A stretch of 64,000 bases of DNA from Blastocladiella emersonii ATCC 22665 (lineage: Eukaryota > Blastocladiomycota > Blastocladiomycetes > Blastocladiales > Blastocladiaceae), in contig JANHCV010000005.1 in NCBI GenBank assembly GCA_025594325.1, positions 89,501 to 153,500 on the forward strand, written 5' to 3'. The translations under genes and the position numbers were made by a program. Each line of letters begins with the position of its first letter. Position 1 is the stretch's first letter. Shown one piece after another: positions 56,242 through 64,000 of the stretch. Below the pieces are notes generated by a model that searched no databases, was not told the DNA's origin, and saw only the letters and a list, made by a program, of their open reading frames with translations.

Positions 56242-58744
56242 TCAGTGCGGCAAGCACTTGCGGATCGTGTCGAGGGCAGCGGCCTGCTCGCGGACCGTGG
56301 CCTCGAGCTCGAGGTTCTGCTCCTGGAGCCGCGAGATCTCGGTCTTGGCCATGGCGAGCTGCTCGGCAATGTGGGTCGCGCCCGTCTCGGCCTTGAGCTG
56401 CAAGTTCTCGGCGTGCAACGCCGTGCACACGGACCGCAGGTCAGCGTACTTGGCCTCGAGGTCCGCGACCACGCGCTTGAGCGTGCCGGCAAACTCGTTG
56501 GTCAGCACCTGCGTGTAGTCGGTCGAGGTCGACGGCGGCGCCACGAACGCGAACGTGTCCTCGATGCCGCGCGGCGGCGGCAGCGGCAGGGTGAACTCGC
56601 GGTCGCGCTCGCGCTCGCGCTCGGCCGGCTGGTCCGGCGCGTCGCCCAGGTACGACTGCCCCTGCGCGCGCGAGTACGAGTACGACGAGCTGTGCCGCTC
56701 CTGCTCCGATTGCCGCCGCCGCTTGTAGCTGATGATGGTCTCGGGGCTCGGCGACCGCGACTCGACGCGCGCACGCCGCTGCACGGGACTCGCCGCCGCC
56801 GAGTCGCCCATGGACGTGACGCCGTTGTGCGCGCGCCGGGTCTTGCGGTTCAGGTCGCGTTGCTACAGTGGAGGGCGCCGTGAGACTTTGTCCTCCACGC
56901 GGAAGATGCACGTACAGGAAGGCAAGGACGTACCAGGATCGCCGCCGCGGCCGCGAGCACCGCGGGACTCGCCGCGGCCTTGGCAGCCTCGTCGCTCATG
57001 ACCTTGCGGAACATGATCCCGACCCACGTCTTCATGGGCACCGTAAGGTTGTCGAACTCGGCGTACACCTTCTGCCCGTCGAAGGCGACCCAGATCCCGC
57101 CCTTGCCGTCGACGTGGATCGCCGAAATGTCGCCCGTGACGCGCTTCTTGAGGTTGCGCGCCGTCACCTCGGCGAACCCCTCCTGCAAAAAGTACATGGG
57201 CGGCCCGCGGTTGCACACGGGCTCGAGCGAGATGTTGCCGTGCCCGTGGCCCGACCCGCTTGCCGCGGGGGGCAGCAGCGTGTTGTGCGACGGGTGCACC
57301 GTGAACGGCGCCGTCGGGTCGAACGGCGGCGCCGGCGTGCCCTGCGACTGCATCGCGGCGACCACGGCGACCGCAGCCGCGGCGGCAGCCGCCGCCATCT
57401 TGGGCGACGGCGCGCCGGACCCGTCGCCGCCCTCGACCACCTGCTGCTGCTGCGGGTGCTGGAGCTGCTGTTGTTGCTGCTGCTGCTGTTGCTGCTGGTC
57501 GACGGGCGACTTGTGCTGCTGCTGCTCGGCCCCGTCACCCGGTCCCGGCTGCGTCATGGCCTGCGGCGCAATCGATCCAGCGGAATTCCCGGCACCGTTG
57601 GTCGGGTCGGCGCCGGGGTGCCCGTATCCGGGCGACATGCCGCGGAGGTACGGGTGTGCGCCCATGACGGGGACGGGGTACCCGCGGGGCGACGGGATCG
57701 GCGGCATGTAGTGGAACCCGGCGGCGGCCGAGAAGAGCATCGAGTGCTGCGAGGCCGCCATGTTGGGCACGGGCACCGCGGGCGCGCCGGGGACCCCGCG
57801 GTACGTCGGCGACGCGGGCGCGGGCGCGGGAGCAAACTGCAGCGGGACGAGCCCCGTGGTCGTTGCGCCCGGGTACGGCTGGTACCCGAGGTGCGCCGGG
57901 TGCGCGTGGTGCATGGTCATGGCCATGGGCGCCGAGTGCAGCGGTGGCGGCGGTGGTGGGAGGTGCGGCAGCGTGGTCGCAGGCGGGAGCGACGGGCGCG
58001 ACATGGGGATGCTCGTGGCGACCGCCGCGAGCGACTGGCCCGAGCTGGACACGGCGCCGGCGGGCGGCGACGACTCGGGGACGTGGATGACGGCCGAGTC
58101 GGGAATGCCGAGGCTGCCATTTGCGGAGCCGCCGGCGGTCGGGTCACCGCGGCCGTGGCCGTGGCCCGCGTCGGCCTGGGCCCGGGCGGGCGACAGCAGC
58201 TCCTTGATCGAGCCGGGGTCCTGCTGCGCGCGGTGCTGCGACTCTATGGCGCGACGACCCGGAGGGGTGGTGGGTCAGATGTGGGTGCGCTAGTCGTCGG
58301 CCGTCCGCGGCGCGTACCGGTCGCGGCGTGCTGCTGCTGCTGATGGTGCTGCTGCTGGTGCTGCTGGTGCTGCTGCTGCGTGTACTAGACACATGTCCGA
58401 GCGGTGAGACCGCGCTGGAAGTCTCTCTCGGTCATCAAGGCGCGCACCTCGGCCATGCCGGTCTGGTCGACGGGCGACATGTGCTGCTGCTGGACCTGCT
58501 GCTGAGCCTGCTGCTGCTGCTGGACCATGACCATCTCCTCGGCCGCCATGGCGTTCGGGTCGTTCACTGATCCGGGTCCATCATAATCATTTAGGCGAGG
58601 ATTGCGCGGAGATGAGCATAAATCACGAAACATGACCAGCGCGCGCGCGCGTGTCCGCGTCTGCATCCAACTCGATCCATCCACAATCCACATGCACGCC
58701 AGACATCGAAAATGAGCCAAAATACCGTTTGGATTAGCCTCCAT
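56242..58744 (-). CDS. Gln-rich protein with a conserved-looking core and C-terminal coiled coil
   Basis: Five exons: 58744-58726, 58566-58448, 58384-58318, 58243-56934 and 56862-56242, giving 711 residues. The tiny first exon is tentative; Met13 (58530 region, MAAEEMVMV) is an alternative start. Gln runs (QQQQQAQQQ, QQQQHQQHQQQ and an 11-Gln tract) and Pro/Ala-rich sequence fill residues 15-330. A compact block follows: FAEVTARNLKKRVTGDISAI, VDGKGGIWVAFDGQKVYAEF and PMKTWVGIMFRKVM, which looks like a folded alpha/beta domain I cannot name. The last exon has a basic YKRRR and a leucine-rich coiled coil (VVADLEAKYADLRSVCTALH, LAMAKTEISRLQEQNLEL). It looks like a nuclear regulator that dimerises. 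Function is unknown. Confidence 0.65.
57420..57505 (-). repeat. CAG-type polyglutamine microsatellite in coding sequence
   Basis: On the minus strand, CAG and CAA codons encode an 11-residue Gln tract and a nearby shorter one, inside exon 4 of the Gln-rich gene. A second CAG/CAC tract is at 58322-58381 in exon 3. Such tracts are prone to length change between strains. Confidence 0.7.
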
Positions 58745-58970
58745 GATTTGCAGGTACTCGGACACGTTCCCCGCGGTATCTGGCGGAGAAAGGGAATCCC
58801 GGGGAGAGCGAGGGACAACAAAGCCGCCAATCGGCGCAATCGCGAAACGGCAGGGTTAGCGTCACGATGCATCACATGATGCGCCGGAACGCGACTACTC
58901 GTCGCGTCGCGCTCGCGTCGTGCAGGCCGGCCGAAAGTAGCAGTGGTGAAGTCGGTGCAGCGGGCGGTGA

Positions 58971-61900
58971 TCACGCCTGCGACCGCGTGCGCGGCGGCGA
59001 GCAGTACTCGGCCAGCTTGGTCCGCTCGTCGCAGCAGTTGGAGACCCAGTCGATGCTGATGAGCCGCTTGACGATGCCGAGGATCCTATTCGCGCGCGTA
59101 TAACCGAGTCAGTCAACCGCCCGTCCCCACCGCCACACCGAGAAAAGAACGTACGAGACGTCGACCGACGAGTCCTCGATGAGGATATGCGTGATCTCGC
59201 GGGCGCGGGCGTGGATATCGCTGGTGACCTCGGCGCCGTACATGACGAGGCGGGCGACGGCGAGCTCGAGCTCGGGCGCGCTGCGGCGCGGGCGGACGCG
59301 CCCGGGGACCGCGTACCAGTGCGGGTACACGACCATGCCGGCGAACCAGCGGAGCGGCATCTCGGAGTCGTTGAAGTAGCGGGCGCGGACCTGCTCGATG
59401 CGCTTCCACTTGGCGCGGCGGTTGCGCACAATGACGTCGCCGTACCCGTTGGTGCGGGCGTCGTAGGGCGCGAGGGCGTCGTCGCGGTCGGTCCCCGCAA
59501 ACGGCATGGCGAACAGGTCGCGCGACGCGCACTGCACGGTCAGGGGCTGGACGCCGAGGAAGGCGGCGGTCTCGGCGGCCATGCGCGTGGTCACGGCGGC
59601 GACGTGGTTGTCCATGTGGTCGAGCAGCTGCTTCATCTCAGCGTTTGTCTTAATGGGCGCAAAGTCGTTGTCGCCCCACTCGTCGAACTCGCGCATGTAC
59701 CGCGCGTTGGTGTCGCCCGTCATGGACAGCATGTCTTCGGGCACCGGGTCGACCCACCGCTTGTTGGCGACGCACCGCGCAATGTGCCGCGCGTGAATCA
59801 CGTCGTAGTGCCCGCCCTTGATCAGCTGCTGCACGGCAAACGACCCGACCGTCGTCGTCACCACGAGCAGCCCGGGCTCAACGTCGGGCTTGCCGTCGTC
59901 GCCCTCGTCAGGATCGGGTTCCTCTGCCATGGGCAGGTCGGCCGCCGTCAGCGGGCCCGCGCGGCCCGACCGGTGCAGGTTGGCGATGCACTTGCCGCCG
60001 TGCTCCTGGATGAGCTTGTGCAGGTCGTGCGACGACATGCCGTTGATCTTGGCGTCAAAGTCAGACGGCGCGGGTTCGTCCTTGACGAGCGCCTTGAGGA
60101 TGGTCGCGCGCGGCGGAATGTGGACGAGGAACTTGCGCCCGGCAAACACCTGGGCGACGTCGTCGCGCGCCTCGAACTGGAAGAACCCGGAGTGGATGTC
60201 GCGGATCCCGCGGCGCGGGCCGAGTTTCGCGCCGGCGCGGTTGCGGCGCACGCGCTTCGGGTCGAACAGGTCCGTGGTCGGCGACCGGACGAGGCGGCCC
60301 ATGGTCCGGTCCCAGATAGCGACTACATCCCCAAGAACCATGGCGTCAGCCGCGCCCTTGTCGTTGCGGACGCGGCGGACGCGCGGGAACCGGAGCGTCG
60401 CCGAGGCCGCGAAGTCGCCCGACGAGATGATCTCGGCGGCGAGCACCTCGAGGACCAGCGAGTTGTCCGGGTGGATCAGCACGTCGGCGCGCTCCTTGGG
60501 CGAGCCCGTGAGCTGGACCCACGCCGGGTCGGGGTCGCCCGGCCGCATTGCAATGATGTGCGGCTGCAGCCGCGCGTTCATTTCGTCGAGCTGGTGCAGC
60601 GAGTAGCCGGACCCGACCCGGCAGAAGGAGCGCCACCGGTCGGAGCCGTCCTCGCAGGCGCCCGGGTCGCGCAGGCCGAGGAGGAAGTGCGACAGGCGCT
60701 TGTCGCGGCGGCCCTCGCCCCACGACGCGCCGATGATGGCGAGGTCCATGGACTCGAGCAGCTCGGCCTCGTAGTCGATCTTGACCTTGAGCCAGCAGTG
60801 TGGGCGGTCGCCCGGGATGTACATGCTGTCGGGGTCCTTGACGACGAGGCCCTCGCCCTTGCTGTGGTACTGGCCGATGAGCGCGGCGAGCACGTCCTGC
60901 GGCGTGGTGCACTCGGTGACGGGCAGGATCTCGAGCCAGCCGCGCTTGGAGACGAAGAACTCGTTTAGGGCGGCGAGACGGTGGCGCAGCTGGTGGCGGA
61001 TCAGCGACTTGCCGTTGAGGTACAGCAGGTCGAAGACGTAGAAGCGCGGGTGCGAGTCGGCCATGGCGTCGCCCGTGGTGTTGCCAAGCTGCGCGGTGCG
61101 GAGGGTGCCGAACGGGAGCACCTCCTGCGACCTGGTGTCGACGGCGACCATCTCGCCGTCCAGCACGAAATCCTTGACGCCGGGGCGGAAGAAGTTGCCG
61201 ACGTGACGCGTCCACGAGCCCGAGTTGGCGTCGGTGCCGTACTCGGTCCACTCGGTGATCTTGCGCGAGTAGAAGCGGAACTGGCCGTCCTTGTAGTGCA
61301 GGGTGATGCGCTCGCCGTCCACCTTCTCCTGCGAGTAGAAGGGGGTGGCAAACTTTTTGATGCGGGCGGGCAGGATCGAGAAGTCGTCGGCCTTGAAGCC
61401 GAGCATCGGGTAGAAGGGCGTCATGACGGCGATCTCGAGGTCGCTCTCGGCGACGCGGGTCTCGGGGTCAATGAGCTTGGCGACGGTCTCGAGGTCGCTG
61501 CTGGTGGTCCACAGGCGGAAGGCGTCGGGGTGCCAGATGGCGAGCACGGTGCGCTCCGAGATGCCGAGCTTGAGGTCCTTGAGGATGATGCGGAGGAACC
61601 AGGTGAACTCGACGGGCAGCAGCGTGTCGAGCGACCACTTGAGGATGGCGTCCTTTTGCGGGAAACTGGTGGCGGCGGCGAGCGCGTCGAGCTTCGCGTC
61701 GAGCGTGAGCAGGAAGACGCCCGGGTCGCCCGGCATGCGGCGCACGCTGGAGCGCGGCTGGACGACCTCGAGGGCGACGGCGGGCAGGTCGCCGTGCGCG
61801 GCGGACCCAGACGTGGGCGATTTCCAGTACTTGAGCTTGGTGGCGTCGGCCGACTTGGGCTCGAGGTTGAGGGCGAGCGTGATGGCCTTGGACAGGGCGG

Positions 61901-62168
61901 CCTCCTTGAGGTTGTACCGCCCGCGGGCGCGGTCCTGCGGCGGCAGCAGCATGCGCAGCACCATGTAGGCCTCGCGGACGTGTTTCCGGCGGCGCACCTC
62001 GCCGAGGTACGACTCGCACAGCGCCGCCTTGTGCCTGGCGTCCTTGGCGGTGCGCAGCGCCTCGAGCAGCTTGACGAGCGACGTGAAGGTCAGCGGCGCG
62101 AGCGCGTGCGCCCGTTCCGCATTGAGGTGGTCGAGTTGGAGTTCCATGGGGGTGGCTTCATTATTCAT
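58971..62168 (-). CDS. LIG4: DNA ligase IV
   Basis: Exons 62168-59155 and 59085-58971 (69-nt intron, CTGAC branch, TAG) give 1042 residues. It seals double-strand breaks in non-homologous end joining with the XRCC4/Lif1 partner. The DNA-binding domain is about 20-240 (KDLKLGISERTVLAIWHPDA). Catalytic Lys282 lies in EKVDGER; other nucleotidyltransferase motifs are FVLDGEMVAVD, GEGLVVKDPDSMY and CWLKVKIDY. The oligonucleotide-binding domain follows (ADVLIHPDNSLVLEVLAAE, RFPRVRRVRNDK), then two BRCT domains (from about FAGRKFLVHI and from DLFAMPFAGT). The short last exon supplies the end of BRCT2 (KRLISIDWVSNCC). Met8 is an alternative start. It is divergent from the TAF3-like gene. Confidence 0.95.
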
Positions 62169-62509
62169 TCATCGGCGAGCGGGAGGAGAGGGGAGAGAGG
62201 GGGCGGAGCGACGCGTTCGTAGGGACTCGATCCCGCGGCCGCCTCGCGCCGTGGTCCCGCGTGACGCGCGCTGCACGCTCTCCCCCACCGGCCCCCGCCG
62301 CACCGCGCCGCGTCCGCCGCCCCGCCCGCCTTCGATACTATCACTCGCTCCCTCCAGGGCTCCGCCACAAAACGCACGTCACTGCCCGCAACGCACTCGG
62401 CGCAACGCGCTCGCCGCCCTTCACGGCACTCGACGCATCGAACCAACGACGGACACGCCCTGACTCCAACCACGACGACCGACCAACCGACGACTTGCAC
62501 CCCCCCACC
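62169..62509. promoter_or_regulatory. Divergent promoter of LIG4 and TAF3-like gene
   Basis: 341 bases between start codons, with CT/CCGCC-rich sequence and, close to the plus-strand ATG, a CCAACCACGACGACCGACC leader. No TATA box is seen. Specific sites were not identified. Confidence 0.4.
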
Positions 62510-64000
62510 ATGACGCACCCGTTCCCGAGCGCGATGCTGCTGCAGGTGGTGGCGCACACGCTGGCGCAGGCGGGGTTCGCGGGGTTCAAGCACTCTGCGC
62601 TCGAGGTGCTGCTGGACGTGCTGGAGCGGTACCTCGGGGCGGTCGCGGCGCGCGCGGCGGGCGCGGGCGAGACGGCGGGCCGCACCCGCGCCACGCTGCA
62701 CGACGCGGCCTACGCGCTCGACGCCATGGAGATCGACGTGGTCCAGCTCGCCGAGTTCGTGCAGGCCGGGTGGACCGCCAAGCTCGCCAACCTCGACGTC
62801 GACCTGCGCCTCGACGGCGTCGCCACCCTGCCGATCCCGCACCGCCAAATGGACCCGGGACCCAACGCCGTCCCGACGCTGCCGCCCGCCTACCCGCTGC
62901 GCGTCCCCGCCGCCGTCCTCGCCGGCCACGCCGCCCGCGATCCGCTCCAGCGCGAGCGCCTGTTCGTCGAGCCCGTGGACCCGCCCGTCATCCACGCCCT
63001 GCGCGCTCCCTCCGCGCCCATCGCGCCCGCTGCGGCCGAGCCACCAAGGCAGGCCTCGGCCGAGACGGGTACCGAGGACGATGCAGCGCCCGCCGCCGAG
63101 GAGGGCCTCGAGGTTGACCTGGCCCTGCTGCTCTCGCTCGACCGCGTGCTGAACCCGCCCCCGCGCCCGGCCATCGCGTCGCACCCGCACATCCCGACGC
63201 ATCTCCCCGCACTCCCCGGCTCCTCGGCGTTCGCCTCGGCCGCCGACACGGCGGGCTCGAACCTCCTGCGCAGCGCCTCGTCCAAACCGGGCGCCTCGTC
63301 GTCGACGGGCACCGCAGCGTGGGCCACCACCGTGCAACCGCCATCGCCCAAGCGACGAAAGTTTGGCTCCTCTTCCGATACCCCAACCTCCACCCCGCTC
63401 GACCGCAAGGCGCTCCTCGAGATGCACCGCAAGGGCCACCGCGTGCCCCGGCCCGAGCGCGCCAACGCGGCGCTCAACGGCCACGCGGTCCCGCCGTCGC
63501 GCCCGAACCCGAACCCGTCCGCGTACCTGCGCAAGGCCAAGCCGGGGGCTGCCGCGGCAGCAGGGTCCAAACCGTCGTCGCTCGCGCGCGCCATTGCTGC
63601 TGCCAACCGCGCGAGCGCCGCGGTCCCGGCCCCAACCCCGCCATCGTCGGCCACAGGCGTCGGGACCGCCAACGCCGTGCCAGCGCCCGCCAAGCCTGCG
63701 GCAGGAGCAGCAGCCGCGAGCGCGTGGAACCCAGCGGCGGGCACGAGCACGTCGGTCCTGCGCCTGCTGCACCGGAAACCTGTCTCGCTCGCGACCGCGC
63801 CCGACGCGCTCTTCACACGTGGCGACGGCGGCGAGCTCGACCCGCTCCTCCCGAACCTGGCGCTGGTCGCCTCGTCGACGTCGGCCGAGGACCCGCCCGA
63901 CGAGGACAACAAGGCCGGCACCGAGGAGATCCACTGCATCTGCGACCAGGCGCGCGTCGACGACGCCGGGCTCATGGTCGCGTGCGACAGCTGCGGCGTC
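62510..64000 (+). CDS. TAF3: TAF3-like TFIID subunit: histone fold plus PHD finger, 3' end outside window
   Basis: Open from the ATG at 62510 (CACCATGACG) to the window edge, 497 codons with no stop and no intron needed. Residues 1-95 are a Bromo_TP-type histone fold (FPSAMLLQVVAHTLAQAGF, ALEVLLDVLERYLGAVA, ATLHDAAYALDAMEIDVVQL), which in TAF3 and TAF8 pairs with TAF10. A long disordered Ala/Pro/Ser linker contains a nuclear-signal-like PSPKRRKFG. At the end a PHD finger begins: EEIHCICDQARVDDAGLMVACDSCG. A histone fold followed by a PHD finger is the animal and basidiomycete TAF3 layout; a TAF3 PHD would read H3K4me3 and help load TFIID on promoters. The rest of the finger lies outside the window. 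Confidence 0.82.
   Translation, partial: MTHPFPSAMLLQVVAHTLAQAGFAGFKHSALEVLLDVLERYLGAVAARAAGAGETAGRTRATLHDAAYALDAMEIDVVQLAEFVQAGWTAKLANLDVDLRLDGVATLPIPHRQMDPGPNAVPTLPPAYPLRVPAAVLAGHAARDPLQRERLFVEPVDPPVIHALRAPSAPIAPAAAEPPRQASAETGTEDDAAPAAEEGLEVDLALLLSLDRVLNPPPRPAIASHPHIPTHLPALPGSSAFASAADTAGSNLLRSASSKPGASSSTGTAAWATTVQPPSPKRRKFGSSSDTPTSTPLDRKALLEMHRKGHRVPRPERANAALNGHAVPPSRPNPNPSAYLRKAKPGAAAAAGSKPSSLARAIAAANRASAAVPAPTPPSSATGVGTANAVPAPAKPAAGAAAASAWNPAAGTSTSVLRLLHRKPVSLATAPDALFTRGDGGELDPLLPNLALVASSTSAEDPPDEDNKAGTEEIHCICDQARVDDAGLMVACDSCGV

Noticed and set aside
59187-60968. 593-codon plus-strand frame inside LIG4
   Set aside because: Antisense to conserved ligase motifs; composition is that of a shadow frame.

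Overview
This window is nuclear DNA from a GC-rich fungus, most likely a basidiomycete yeast of the Tremellomycetes (a Trichosporonales-type genome is my best guess; no marker here settles it). The reasons are: densely packed eukaryotic genes (MCM6, ribosomal protein L4, DNA ligase IV, TFIID subunit, importin); many introns, mostly 48 to 83 nt with GTACG-type donors, CTNAC branch sites and mostly TAG acceptors; GC-rich third codon positions; and no bacterial operon features. I rebuilt gene models by hand from reading frames plus phase-consistent GT..AG introns. About 40 introns join in frame. I saw no tRNA, rRNA, CRISPR array or intact transposon.

Layout. 1-12.5 kb: 3' part of MCM6; a tandem pair of related single-pass cell-surface proteins (Cys-rich ectodomain, long disordered tail); a small acidic protein; a nucleotidyltransferase-like protein; RPL4; an ETT1/Nro1-like protein. 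13.8-16.6 kb: a class C (GABA-B-like) seven-transmembrane receptor with an unusual PH-like tail. 16.6-25.3 kb: an accessory island with decayed membrane-protein fragments, two paralogous F-box-like proteins and several small orphan genes. 25.8-32.9 kb: two helical, membrane-associated orphans facing each other, an F-box protein with a long acidic tail, and a small protein with two CX9C motifs. 33.2-38.9 kb: mitochondrial ATPase inhibitor IF1, TANGO2, a degenerate AMP-binding-like protein, RAD10/ERCC1 and a DUF167/YggU protein.

39.1-44.7 kb: one very large secreted adhesin-like gene built from alternating Cys-rich repeats and closed by a choice-of-anchor A domain. 45.5-52.5 kb: a MICU1-like EF-hand protein, an ING-family PHD protein and an importin-7/8-type karyopherin. 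53.7-64 kb: a small 3-TM protein, deoxyhypusine hydroxylase (LIA1), a Gln-rich coiled-coil protein, DNA ligase IV and the 5' part of a TAF3-like gene that runs off the end.

The genes do not form one pathway. Recurrent themes are genome maintenance and transcription (MCM6, RAD10, LIG4, ING, TAF3), translation (RPL4, ETT1, LIA1), mitochondria (IF1, MICU1-like, CX9C protein) and the cell surface (receptor, tandem sensors, adhesin). Many neighbours are divergent pairs sharing 240-360 bp promoters, or convergent pairs with gaps as short as 38-85 bp that carry TATATA/TATACA-type 3' signals. The most interesting items are the receptor with the PH-like tail, the repeat-built adhesin, the tandem surface sensors, the MICU1-like protein, and a recurring ACGCGT/CACGTG composite element.
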